The position numbers and the translations under genes are program-made. Positions 48,447-61,400 of a DNA stretch of 64,000 nucleotides are shown here, piece after piece. The notes under the pieces are model-generated. The model did not search any database, was not told where the DNA came from, and worked only from the letters and a program-made list of their open reading frames with translations. This stretch comes from Dioscorea cayenensis subsp. rotundata (taxonomy: Eukaryota; Streptophyta; Magnoliopsida; Dioscoreales; Dioscoreaceae), in the NCBI RefSeq assembly GCF_009730915.1, contig NC_052488.1:21942305-22006304 (forward strand). Direction: 5' to 3'. Position 1 is the first letter of the stretch. The number at the start of each line of letters is the position of its first letter.

Positions 48447-49800
48447 TGTCTTACTATCTTTAATATCTCCAAGTTAGTAATGTATTTAACAAAGGACTAC
48501 ATAATAGATGCAAAACAGCAGCTTTAAACATCTGATTAAGGAGCTCACAAGATATCTCTGGATGAACGTGATACCAGCAACACCTGCAAGAATTTTACCA
48601 AATCCGTTGTGACAACAAGAAGAGAAGGATGAGCAAACCAAAGTTGGAAATTATTACTTTCAGAATGCAAACCTCAATATAATACAAAATATGTCCCTAC
48701 AAAGCTACATTTCACACCAAAGTTTTCCATGGTTGAAAAAAAAAATGCAGTTTCTGATTATTACAATTAATACAAGTGACCAGAGAGAAGGGAAATCAAA
48801 AAGAAAAATGGCCTTAAAATTTAAAAAGAAACAACCCTCTCAAATATAACTAGCCGAAAACAGTAAAAGAAAACAAAGCACAAAGAACACCCCGATAAAA
48901 GATGGTTATTTGAATTTTCAGAATTTTAGAAATTCATATATTAACCAAGAGGTCAAAAACACAAAAGACAAAGATGCAGATTCTAAAAACTACCTCATCA
49001 AGAAGCTCAGATACAACAAAATTCTATTACAATTCAACACGGAATCAAGCACCACAACAATTCACCAATCAAACATCATTGTTCTCCTTTCACAAATCAC
49101 TGAACACATGCTAAAAAATTCCAAAGCTTGCTAATTCACCAAAATCACAGGACATTCCAGACTCAAAAATCAAGTAGGAAAAAAAGACTAATAAAAATAA
49201 AAAATCAAAAAGCAGCTTCGTCACTTCCAACTAAAATCAATGAAGAAATACAGATTCAACACGTGGTAGTAATCACATTCAATCATCATCTTAACAGCCA
49301 ATCAGAGGCAAACTGAAACAAGAATCAGAACCCCCAGAACTAACAAATAAGCTTAAATTCACATTCAAAGCACACACACACACACAAAAAAAACACGAAG
49401 CTTTCAACAAACCCTAGTGGATGACAGATCAAAGCACAAAAATTACCCAGAAACGGAATAACCACTGTCCCCAACCAAGACTACCGTAATTTGATCGATC
49501 GAACTAGAGATTCCAACTGATTACTATTGAAGCAGAGATCAAACACAAGATCGTACACCAGCAGCAGCGAGGATCAAAGGCAAGAGCTCACCCAGAAACT
49601 AGAGCGATCGAAGAGCTAGGGTTTTGATAGGAAAAAAAAAAGGTTTTTTTTTTTCTTTATTTCAGATTAGGGATTTCTAATTTGAGAGTATGTAGTAGCT
49701 AGAGCAGATCGAAGAGGAGTAATTTGGGAAAATGGGAAATTTTAGGGCTGAGAAAAGCGAGTAAAATGAAACACGATTTTGGGGATATTAAGACAAAGAG
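48447..49800 (-). promoter_or_regulatory. 5' leader and promoter of the large nuclear-protein gene
   Basis: About 1.2 kb between the start codon and a promoter-like end near 49620, probably including one or more leader introns. Telo-box motifs AAACCCTA occur at 49409-49416 (+ orientation) and 49617-49624 (as TAGGGTTT). Open frames on the + strand here are Asn/Lys-rich noise. The outermost 150 bp turn AT-rich. Confidence 0.5.
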
Positions 49801-50286
49801 TAAGAAGGTATTTTAGTGAATAAAAGCTCAAAGAGGCGTCACTGGAAAACTAAAATGTGCATGTGAGGGCATTTTGGGCAAAAAGATGTTTACGAAATAG
49901 TACTTTTTAGTGAGAAAAAAATACAACGCTTTTTAAGCCATTTTTATGTATACAACCAGTTGACTTATTTTAACCTGAGATAATTTTTTTAATACAAAAA
50001 TTGCAATAAAAATTGCTTTGAAACTAATTGCATATATTTGTAACAGGACTTATCAGAAGGAGTACTCACATTCACAGTTTCTCATGACCAATTCAAATAC
50101 TGAAAAAGTGATAATTCAACAAGACTGACACTTGGGAATGAACAAATGGAAGTCTGGGAAAACCAATTACATGAAGATAATTAACAAGACAACAAACCAA
50201 ATGACATTAAATTGGCTACACAGATATATAATGACAATGTTCCAATCCCAGACACATCTTCAGGGGAAACTGTGAAGAATATTGAG
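49801..50286. other. Spacer and 3' region of RanBP1
   Basis: Presumed 3' UTR of the minus-strand RanBP1 gene plus a short AT-rich spacer. No gene seen. Confidence 0.5.
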
Positions 50287-53169
50287 TCACGGAGTAGAAT
50301 ATGCGGCCGATAGTTCGTCTTTCTTTTCAGTGTCGGGTTTCTCTTCTTCGGTCTTGGTAGTGTCGGGTTTCTCTTCTTCGGTCTTAGCAGCAGGTGCCTC
50401 TCCGGTTTCCTTGTCGCTTTTAGTTTCACTGACATTCAGTTTCTCTAATAATCCTGCTGCTGAAGTGGCTTCTTCACTATCTTTTTCTTCTTTGTTCTCC
50501 AAAGATTCAACAATAGTTTCAACCATCTCCATGAATTTCTTGCAATCTAAACCAAGATACAGAGGTAAGAAAGTCATAACACAAAATAAAAATAAAAAAT
50601 AAACCAGCAAGAATTAAGCAGGGAAATTCTGCAAAAATTTGTCCCAAGTTGATTTTGTTAAAAGATCAGAGCAGAAGATACACTAGATGACGCGAATGGG
50701 AGTTCATCAACATAAAATATAAAATCAAATTAAACACGCTTTCATTAAAAGTCTCAGATCGTATAAGGACCATATCTTTATACAGATTTGATGTATGCAC
50801 AATTTCAAGAAATAACAGACAGACATAAAAGTAAAATAAAGCTCATAATTACAAAGACAGTGGTGTTAGTACTACGGAAAATCAACTAAATAACAGTCCT
50901 GCAACAATGAAGTCTCAAAGCAATAACCAAACTTTCTTGCGCTAAATAGCGTACATGGGCACAAACTCTGATGGATCAGCCATACCGTACCAATTGACTT
51001 TATATGACTTCCTCAAATTTACTCATACCCTTACTACTTTTCATAGCGCCTCTAATTCATAGGACCTATCAACCAAACATATTAAATTAACACATCTATA
51101 TATATGCACCACGTATAAACTAGACAAGCTTAGCTTAGCTTGCCACGCATGCATTTTCTATCTACCAATAAATTATGGGACATTTGCATGCATACCCCCA
51201 GAAAACCATACAATTGTGTGTATACTCTGAGAAAGACCTAATTGTGTTATACCCCAAAAAATAACAAAATTTGTGTGTATACCCATACTACTGAAATTGA
51301 AAAATAAAATATGAAAGACAAAGAATGTCCTCATTGTCAATCTCTCCTCCCTTCTTCCTCTCTTCCCTCTCACTCCCTCTTCTCTCCACTTTCCCTGCTC
51401 TCCCCTCTATCTTAATCACTCATCTCTTTCATGTGTGGGAGATCAAAGGAGAGAATAGGGGTAGTCCACCCATCTCCATTCTCTCTCATACACCAAGTGT
51501 TTGGCCACTAAACAGAGAAAATAAAGACAGAAAAGGAAGATAGGAAGATGGATTAATAAAGAGCAGAAGTTGAAAATGATAAAGAGAAGAGATAGAAGAA
51601 ATGGCCAAACATGCCTTTTTACAAAAACATTATTTTCATGCTGGCTGCAGGGATACAAATGTAGATTTTGGTGTTTCCCAATTATGATTTTTCCAAGTGT
51701 ATGCACGCAATTGCATATTTTTCAATGGGTATATATAAATTTTCCAATAAATTATAAATACTAATCTTGAAAGAAGAGAACAAGAGCTTACTTTTAAAAG
51801 TGACTATTATTTTTCTCCACAAGATAGATAAATTAATACGGCTCTTTTTTTTTTCTTTTCTATTATTTAACTTGCATAGGAGGTGGATCCCTACCAGATC
51901 AACCTGAATAAAAATGGTTATAAAATATAGCTCCAAGTACAAAGACCAAAAAGCCAAGCAAAGGAACCGAAATTTTAGCACAAAGTGTCCCACCTACAAT
52001 TAGCAAAAATATTTAGAGGATAGAAAAACAACCCTCAGAAACTTTATGTGGATTTGGATAAAAACTCAAGTTTTATACATGGCTAAGAAGCTGCCAAGAA
52101 AAATTTAAAGAATGATTGAGAGAATTCATAATACTATGAGATTGACTCCAAATAATGATGATGGATTAAACTCTCTTAAATAATCAGTTGTTCACAACTT
52201 ACATAAAGTCACATAACCAAGATAGAATCACAATGACAACTTAAACAATGGAAATGGCATATACACTAGAGTCATAGATCTGGATTATGCTTGCAATCAA
52301 TGACCACAGCTTAGAGTGAATAGAACATAATAAGCATATTATTCAAAGCAATCATTTGTTTCAAGAAAACAAGAAACTCACAATAGCAATTAATTAGATA
52401 AACATATAATTCATTATCCAGGAGTCATAACAAGCTTCTGAGTCTAGTTAACTAGCCAAACATTATAAAGAAAGAAGAAAAAAAAACCAATTAAAGTAGC
52501 ATCAAGATCAAGAAAAGCTGTACTCACTGTCAACAGATCCAAACCGGATGGCGAACATCTCATCCTTCAACTCCCCATCGGAGAAATCAGTCGCGTGCCA
52601 AACGCAAGACTTATCATTTCCCGCATGTTCCTGCATCTTGATCCCCGGAACCACTGCACCAAAAACAAAAAACACACACAAAAAAAAAGTCTTTAAATCT
52701 CAGCAAAAACCATCAAAACATCCAAGACGAACAACAAGGAGATCTAGAAACAAAAATGATAAAATGAAATCAAATCAAAACCTAGATGATTGGCGCAGAT
52801 CTTGAGAGTCTTAGCTTGGCGCATCACAAGGCGAACCTTGCCAGTCTCCTTGTGCTTCAACAACTTCACGTTACCAGTACCACGCTCCTTCCACTGGTTC
52901 CCATCCTTATCAAACCGATACAGCTTGGCCTTCCTAAAATCCAACAACCAATAAAAGCAATGATCAGACACCATAGAACATAGAAAATCAAAAGAAAGAA
53001 TAAGATCGCATAAGAATTACAGATCAAGAAGGGCATCCTCGTCTTCCTCGCCGGTAGTGACAGCTACCTCCTCAAGGCGGACAATGGGAGCGACTTGGGC
53101 GCCAGTATCCTCATCCTCGGCGGTAGTTTCCGCCACCTCATCGTGGCGCTCAGGGTCCGCGCTCGCCAT
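50287..53169 (-). CDS. RANBP1: Ran-binding protein 1
   Basis: Cytosolic co-factor of Ran GTPase: it binds Ran-GTP and helps RanGAP release export complexes. Four exons: 53169-53021, 52933-52782, 52653-52528 and 50546-50287, giving 228 residues. [19 protein letters not shown] starts an acidic N-terminus with [20 protein letters not shown]. The Ran-binding domain follows: [68 protein letters not shown]. The C-terminus is Lys/Glu-rich with TEEEKPDT present twice, encoded by a 30-bp tandem duplication (about 50328-50387). I chose the Met at 53169 because an upstream in-frame Met adds only a hydrophobic stretch absent from the family. Intron 3 is long (1.98 kb) and holds a MITE. Confidence 0.95.
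51177..51745. mobile_element. Mutator-like MITE in RanBP1 intron 3
   Basis: A 569-bp insertion flanked by an exact 10-bp direct repeat AATAAATTAT (51167-51176 and 51746-51755). The ends are long, diverged inverted repeats of about 75 bp. The left begins GGGACATTTGCATGCATACC; the right, read in reverse complement, begins GGAAAATTTATATATACCCA. Both go on with CAATTGYGTGYATAC and a TAATTG block. Target duplications of 9-11 bp with long inverted repeats point to the Mutator superfamily. The interior has GA/CT-rich tracts and no transposase. Confidence 0.75.
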
Positions 53170-53229
53170 CGAAGCAGAGAAGAGCAAGAGCAAGACGAAG
53201 AAGAGAACAGAGGAAAGCAAGGCTGGTTC

Positions 53230-53419
53230 TAGGGTTTTTCCCATTTTATATATTTATTTATATATATATATATAGTGGGACCCGCACTGACACAATGCGC
53301 GTGATAATGAATAAGTGAACGAATGACGCTAAGGGCCGAGCCCGGTTACAATGGGCTTTTCGCTGGATTTGGAGCCCAGTATTCGAAATAATGAATCATA
53401 TGTGAGCAGGCCCGGCCCA
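53230..53419 (-). promoter_or_regulatory. RanBP1 promoter with telo-box and site II elements
   Basis: A telo-box (TAGGGTTT on +, 53230-53237) lies 60 bp upstream of the start codon, with a long TA-rich tract at 53245-53276 that could supply a TATA box. Further up are TGGGCT at 53352-53357, AGCCCA at 53373-53378 and GGCCCA at 53414-53419, which fit TCP-bound site II elements. Telo-box plus site II is a combination common in ribosomal and proliferation genes of plants. Confidence 0.55.
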
Positions 53420-53752
53420 GCAGAACCCGTAATGAATCGATCGATCAAAACACGTGCTGCGCACGTGATAATTGCTTGCCAAATGCAAATGAACAATCCG
53501 TTTCATCACTAAATACTTGTAATTAATAATTTATAGCTCACATGATTGATAAATAAAAAGCAATGTATGTATTTACACAAGAAGATAGTTTTATTTGGCA
53601 ATTGAAACTGTTCATTGAAAGAGTCAAGAAGGATTGGAAGACCACATTTTCATCACAATCTAAGAGAAATGTGCAACTGCTTTTTCTCATTTTTCTGACA
53701 AGCAAGAAGCATGAAGATAACAATTCAGAGGATTAGAAAGCATTTTAAATGA

Positions 53753-56700
53753 CTAATCTTGCTGAGATGCACCATCATTGTTGTTGTCCATAGGCTCAGC
53801 TTCAGCTGCATCATCACCCTTCTTGCCTGAAAAATGAGAATAAAAGCTTAAAACATCATTTATATTATCATCAAAGTTGATACTTTAGAATGAACATCAT
53901 GTACAATAATGGACACCTTTTTTCTTCTTTCCTCCACCCTTCTTTTTTGTCTTTGTACCCAAAGCTAACCATGCCTTGATTTCAGGATCATCATCGATGT
54001 TTTTCGTTGGCTGCAATGGTTGCAGTGGGTGAGAGGTAATCCTGTCGGACCCATTCGGCATCAACAGAACCGTGAACTTGATATGAGCAACAAAGTCACC
54101 TGCCAAACAAAAGGATAGAGGAAAAAAAATGTTTTCATTTATGTGCTTCTAATACATGTCATATTATGAATTCTCTACATGAAAATTCAGGTGTGAAGTA
54201 TCTTTTATTACCAGGCTTCTCATATAGAACAGGGAATGGTTGCAAGAGATCATGATTCACACATTCCACCAGGCCAAGCCTTGCCCGTTTCTCTTCCAAA
54301 GCTCTGGTAAGAAAAAGGTGGTCGAGTTTATAATTGTTAAGCAAGGAGGAGCAAGTTATGACCAAATACAACACATGAAGATACCAAACCTTGCAGTGAA
54401 GGGCATGATGGGAAATCTCTGGCTTATTTCACTGAAAATAAATCTTGATGTTTTCATCTTTAGATGATAATTCTTGTCTACAGCCCTTTTATAGATGGTC
54501 GTCTGCTTCTCATCCAATAATTTCGGCTGAAAGTAACAAGAACCCAGAGAGACGTATAGATTTTTAGATTTATAACAAAGTGATTTTTCATAATTGGACT
54601 AACAATGAATGACTAATTATTTCAATGAGCAGTTAAGTATTTACCTTGCCATCACCTGTGCTTGTGACAATATCAACTGCATATACCTCATTTTCTTCAA
54701 ATTCAGCATCGTCAACTCTGGTCTCAGGACTAGTCACACTAAGGATTACTTTGTTTCCATCAATCACAAATTGTTTAAGCTGATGACTGAGCACCCCCTC
54801 CACAATTTTGCAATCATATGCAGCAGCTACCTTTTGAATAGCCTCTGTAACATCCTTGTTCTATCACCAGAAAGAACATAAAAAGGAAAACTTTAGCGCA
54901 CAAAAAGATGAAAAAAACCAATAATCATCAGCTACTTTAAAAAATCACTCTTAAAAGATGCACAAGTAAATCATTAAATTGAAGAAAGAGTGGTTACAAC
55001 TCAAGCAACTACTACAAGAATACATGAGGTCAACCCCAAAAAAAAATCTCAAACCAATCCAAGCCACCAAAAACCTATAATTAAAGCAAAGACCGATTAA
55101 GATTTATAACAAACTAGAAACATAAATTACAAGCAAATGTCCATGACCAACTGTCAGCCACTTTGCCTCACCTTTCATAAGTGTAAGTTCAGAAATTCAA
55201 CAGCATATTTTACATTCATTCAAGAACCACAGCAAAATTTAGCCAATCAAAAAGCATCAGGCGACCAGAGTTATCAATAAATATTAAATTACCTTAAATT
55301 TACTTCACATAGCAAATATGTATAGACAAAAAGCATATGTTAATTTTCAAAAAAAAAAGGCCAATGGAAATATGTATAGACAAAAACAAATATAACAGTG
55401 AAAAGGTTGAATCAGCATATGTTGGCTACTCAAAGAAAGTTCACAACTAAATGGAAACAAACATCATTAAAATTACAGAAATAGCCAGAATCTCATATTG
55501 GCAACTGGGAAACCAAAAAGAAAGTAACTGGTCATTTCAGCAAAATTATGTTGAATTTTCAGTCTTTACATGAAGAACATGTCCAATATAATCAAGCATT
55601 GGTTCACAGAACCCAGAACGTGATTTTAGAGAAAACAACATTTTTACAGAAGAAAAACTCAAAACACTGCAATAACAACCAACGAACCAAGGAAGGCAAC
55701 ATTGACAGTCAATTGATGGTGAATTAAGACGTAAGAAACAATGCCCTATCAGAGTAACTATGACAAAAGCTTCATTTGGATGTCAATCCATAGCTTTATA
55801 AAGATCTTCATCACTTAGGGTCATTGAATAAAACAACCACATGGTTAAAAGTGTACAACAGCCAAAGAAATAAATTGGACACGGTGAAGCATTATCAAGT
55901 TATCAACAGCCAAAGATATCAACCACAAGCACTGAAGTCAAGCCACCATGCAACAACTTCTCTACTCAATAGCCAAACTACTAAACATGGTTAGCATGCA
56001 GAACAACATAAGACAGACTTAGTCAAAAGCAGAGCAGATCCTAGTTGGAAGTGTTCGCGTCTCATGAAACCAAAACAAGTTAAAAGTGTACAAGAAGCTG
56101 AAGATGAATTAGGGACAGCTCATACAATTAAAGCCCACAGTCCAGGCTGTTCAGTCAACTAATAACCATATCTCGAAATGTAATGTATAAGATTAAATTG
56201 TCATCTATATCTATTTCATAATTTCAAATCTTTTGAGGCATAGCTAACAATAACTGAAAAATTTCCAGGTTGAAAGCATTTACATTATCAAAGTTCAGAA
56301 ATGCAAGAAACAAACTATTTTTTAATTAAATCATGCCATCTATACAGTCAATAATTAAATGAACACTGCTAATTCTATCCTTCTTTAAATCTTGAAACAT
56401 GGTAGAAAAACTGCATCTAAAAAGGTATGCACGGATAACACTTCATTGATAAGTGAAAAAATATGGATGCTCATGGATTCAATCCATGATGAACACATAG
56501 TGCTAGATACTAGGAAAAGAAGAAGAAAAAAACCGCCAATATATATATATATATATACCTTTTTCCCAGGCCGTACAAGCCTCAATGCCACATCTGCAGC
56601 AGTGCTAGCAGCTGCAAGCACATCTGCGGCCCTCCCGGTCAACGGTCCATCCTGAATAACATAAGTATGTGCCACAACAGCAATAAAGCCATCTATATGG

Positions 56701-57306
56701 CACCCCATATCACTGAATCACAAACCAAAACACAGCGTCATTAACTATCACTCTGACCAAATCCACCATCAATCAACATATAAACCATTAAAAAACCACC
56801 AATTAACTCACATTTTCACAATGTCATTCTCTTCCAACACAGTCTCATCGCTGGCAAGGGGCGAGAAATGGCAAACCGTATTGTTCACAGAGACACAAGT
56901 GGGGAAAGCCACTCCTCTCTCAATCTTCTTCTTCACATTCTTGTACACATTTCCAGTTTGCCTGACTTCCATTAAAACTCACTCAAAACTCAGGACAACC
57001 AAACCATCAAAAACATGAAAACAAAAACTCACTCTCGAATAAAGGCGTCTCCTTTTTCACAGATATCCACTACCTTCACCTTGGCCTTGCACTCTGACAC
57101 CACCAACTGCAGAGCCTCTGCAATTCAACCAAAACCCGCAAACTTATTTCCATAAAAGAAGGACTTTTTTTTTATTTTTTTACTAAAAAAAGGGAAACAA
57201 GAGAAGAGAAGTAACTGTTGAGGATCTCGGCGGCCGTTTTGTACTTGGTGACAACATCAGGAGAGGTGAGATCCAACTCCTTCTCCTGCACCTCATCGTC
57301 TGACAT
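53753..57306 (-). CDS. EBP1: EBP1 / proliferation-associated protein 2G4
   Basis: Nine exons: 57306-57216, 57117-57033, 56961-56812, 56712-56559, 54860-54645, 54526-54390, 54303-54212, 54099-53917 and 53826-53753, giving 393 residues, the normal length. [20 protein letters not shown] opens a methionine-aminopeptidase-like (pita-bread) fold that is not expected to be catalytic: [56 protein letters not shown]. The C-terminus has a lysine block [19 protein letters not shown], matching RNA/nucleolar-binding regions of PA2G4. Plant EBP1 promotes organ growth and ribosome production. Intron 4 is unusually long (54861-56558). A telo-box (TAGGGTTT, 57466-57473) lies 160 bp upstream of the start. Confidence 0.95.
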
Positions 57307-58421
57307 ATCGCAACAGAGATTAAACCAAACCTTTACTACTACCAAAAACACAAGAAAAATAGAAAATAAATCCGAAAAACAAGAGGAAATGCAGGAGGGA
57401 TTTCAAGAACGAAGGGAACTCTGGAGTAGATTGAAAGGAGCGCGCGGTGGAAGAGAAGTGAATTCTAGGGTTTTGCCGTTCTACAAGTAGAGACGGGTGA
57501 GAAGCGGGGCTTTGTTGTTGTTCTTGTTCGGCTATAAAAAAGACAAGCAGCCTTTTGTCACGTGCGATCTGGATGACCAGATGGCTCTCACTGCACTTGG
57601 TCAGGATTGCTTCTGTCGTTCAAAATAAAGTTAATTAATCTAATTCGAGTTAACTGTTTAAAACTCGACAAGATTTTTTAAGTTGATAAATATTGTACAT
57701 TTAAAATGATTGTGTACAATATCTTATATTATACAATTAAAAAATAAAATCAAACGAGAGCGTGCTTGACACAAACAAGCACGAGTCAAAGTTCATGTCA
57801 GTCCGAGCAACAGTCGAGCTTACCAATCGTCGAGCAATACTCAATTACATAACAAAGAGCGATTCGGACTTTAAAAATGTAACCTACCATAGAATCGTCA
57901 CTGAAATAAGACAATTTGGCAACACACAACATGAACATTGGCAAAAGAGTTAAAAACTCAACAGCTAAAAAAAAACAATAAAACATAAATCAATGCAATA
58001 TACATTGTTTTTTGTGGTAGCCACCAAAAGGTATCTGACTTCCGAAGACGGGGTGAAAGGGCACAACACTGAGCAAAGAGAAACCAAAAAAAAAAAAAGT
58101 TGGCGAACAATAGGGGGAAAAATACATAAGTTGAATAGAGATCCCAAAGGGCAAAGGGACAAATGTCTACTACAGGAATATATAACTGGGGGGAACTATA
58201 CAAAAAAGCACTCTACAGGTGAGCACGACCCCCCCCAAATCCAACAACTCAAGAACCTCTCCTCTACATGTTGAGAATTGGGAACCGGGTGAAATCCTCA
58301 AACAGGCCTCAGCGATGATGGCAAAGAATAGAAATATAACAAAATTCACAGCTGCTTTATAAGGAAGGAATCTTGATCATTCATCATCACATTGTCACAA
58401 AAAAAAAAAATCTGATTGTTC
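57307..58421. other. EBP1 promoter and 3' region of clathrin heavy chain
   Basis: Spacer between two minus-strand genes. The left 200 bp is the EBP1 leader/promoter with a telo-box at 57466-57473. The right several hundred bp is probably the clathrin 3' UTR. No other gene seen. Confidence 0.5.
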
Positions 58422-61400
58422 TTAGTAGCTTCCCATTGGCGGCATGCCAAATGGTGGCATCGGAGGCATCCCCATTCCACCCATGGGAGGCGGGACGGCG
58501 AATGGTCCACCCATTCCGGTGCTTCCGCCCATGCCTGGCATGGGCGGGGCTGGCAATGCTAGGGGCAGCAATTGTGCGTACATATTCTGCAAATCAATCA
58601 AAGACTCGGAATGTCACTTGCAATGAATCAAGAAAAATAAGGAGGCTTAGTAATCATAAAAGCGAAAAAGGATAATAACAAGTACCTGCTGGGAAACCAA
58701 ATCCTTCTCTTCCTTTTCTTTAGCCTTGACTTCCATTTGTGCCTCAAGCTTATCTTTCACCAGTTCATCCACTTTGCCAGTGTACTCACGGATAAACTAA
58801 AACAAAAAAAAACATGGCAAACATTCGGTTTATGTTTATGTTGACAGACAAATGTGAATGTGAGGATAAGATAGCATATAATTAGAATAAATAGATCAGA
58901 AAATCAATAACAATTCACCTGCAAGAGGTATGGGAAAGCAAAGTCAATCATATTGTTCATCCAGGCAAGCTCCAAAGCAACATCAGGCCTGATTAAGTCA
59001 TAGCAGATAAAGAGACAAGATGCAAAGCATTCCTTCTTCCCCTGCAAATATAAAAATCATTTATCAATATGCAAATAGATCATATAAAAACCACAGGCAA
59101 AATTCTGGTGCCAAAAAAATATATATATAATATTAAACAGAAAGAACAAATAAATGTGATCTGATTATTTGTCTAAATAAAAATCTCACAATGAAATATG
59201 AAAAAAAGATGCATAGAAAGCCAACCACCCTATAGATATCATTCATGTTAGGATATTGGGAGAAGCAAAAAAAAATTTCTAACAATTACTCAATCTACCA
59301 GATGAAACTGTTAAATCTCATCGTTAAAGCAACACATTATCAAGCTTAAGCCGTGGTCAGGCAAATTGACAAGACAAAACCATTACCTGCTCGATAAAAT
59401 AAACAAGCAATTCTTCAGACAGCTCACGATCACCAGACTGAGAGCATGTCTCCATAGCATCTTTGTATAAATTGTCTTTCTTGGACAAGGCAATGGATTG
59501 CTTCCATCTCCCAGCCTTCTTATAAATATATGCGGCAATTCGTCTCATCTCAAGAAGCTCATGCTTTTCAATCTGCTCAGAGTAGAAGGACAAACATTTA
59601 TAAACAAAGACCCTATAACAGAAAATTCATTACCTTAACAAAACAAAGAGAGAAATTCTGTTACCTTCTGTGCGAGACCTATTTGATCAAAGTTATCATG
59701 CATGTCAACTGATTCACGAAGTCTATCATAGTCCTCCTCCTCAATGTAAATTTCATTGAGGGCTTCATTTACAGCAGAGACATTGTTACTCTGTACTGCA
59801 ACCATATATGGTTTCACAAGATGCAAGTGACCAGCCTGAAACCGCAACAAAAATTATTGAACTTGAATCAGTTTGCCATGCACGTCAACGGAAAGAGCAA
59901 AATGCTGAAGAACATAATAGGAACCCTATACGTATGTACCTTCCTCATTATATCCACCACACGTGTATGGTCCACACGAAGAGCAAGCACATTAAGAAGA
60001 TCATTAATAAGGTCAGGATGTTCCAGCAAATAGAAATGCACTGCCTTGTAGTAGAGTTCGACATTAGCAACTTTGACCGAAACATCTTTGAACTGCATGT
60101 GATCCCATGCATCTGGAGAATGATTCATAATTGTTGTTGCAGCATTATCAAACTCATCATACTGAATGTACAGATAAGTAAGTTCCTTCCAGTGTTGTTG
60201 TTCATCACAAACACGAATAAGCTTAGGAATGTTAAGACGAGTCGAGAAAAGTTTGATGTGCTCCATAAGTTTCTCCGGGCGATATCTAGCATACAGAACC
60301 CCCAGCTCTGTAAAGATACCCATGTGAGCCCGTTCAAGACCAAGACCACTCTCCATAAGAGAGATCAGTTCGTTGAAGCATCCTCTGTTCTGATAATACT
60401 CACTAACCTCTTCCAGGTCATCAACCTACAACAGTAAAGCATGCAGGTAGTGATTTCAACCAGCAAAACAAAGATATCCTAGAAAACAAAGGAGTATAAT
60501 ATGAGTTTAAGAAAAAGCTAAATGCCCTTGAACTAGTTACCTGTATGATGATATTTAGCCCGCATATTTGAGCCAAGCGGAACTCCTCAGCATCCACACA
60601 AGCAAAGCAGACCTCCTTCCATGTCTTCGAACTGTTAGCTTTACGAGCTGCATCAACAGCCCCCTGAAATTGCTTTAACTTAACCAGTGTACTAGCTAGT
60701 TTGGCCCAGTTCGAAATGAAGGCAAATATAATCTTAGCCGCCTCATACAGTTCACCGTCATATAATCTATCACCAACATTTTGGAGATTAGCAACATTTG
60801 GCATAAGAATGAACTCTTCTATTTCACCCAGCCTGTCAATCTTCGCATATGCATAAATAAGTTCACCATCCACCTTCGGTTCTTTAGTTTTTTGCCTCAC
60901 CATCAGTAGATACTTCACCAAGTCATGGTAGACATTAGCATCCTCAGCCGCATGAATAACATCCAAGAACTGAGTTGCATCATCTGCACGGATGAAGGAC
61001 TCAATTGCATCACTAACAAGCCCTTCCCGCAATTGAGCCTTAGCTACCTGGCTCCAAACAGCATCTTCTTCAACACGGAAGGCAAATTCCACAGCTCGTT
61101 CTATGCTACGGATATTATCAAGGAGAACATTGACAGCTTGGACATTCAAATTGAACTTTTTAAATATGGCAAAAGCTTCCTCATACAATTGAGCTTCCAC
61201 AGCCACCTCCCCAACTGCAGGCCCATCAAAATTATCCAACCTGTTGATGTAATCCATAACCCTAGAAGGATCTGCTTTGATAGCTGTTAAAATCAGCAGG
61301 TTTTGCAGATTGAAATTTCCACTGAATGCGGAGTTTTGAAGAACAATCTTTTCAAGTAGCTCAATTAATTCATGTGGGAGATCAGCAGTCATGAAAGCTT

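Noticed and set aside
59808-60437. 209-residue plus-strand open frame
   Set aside because: Antisense to a clathrin heavy chain exon with clear family identity.
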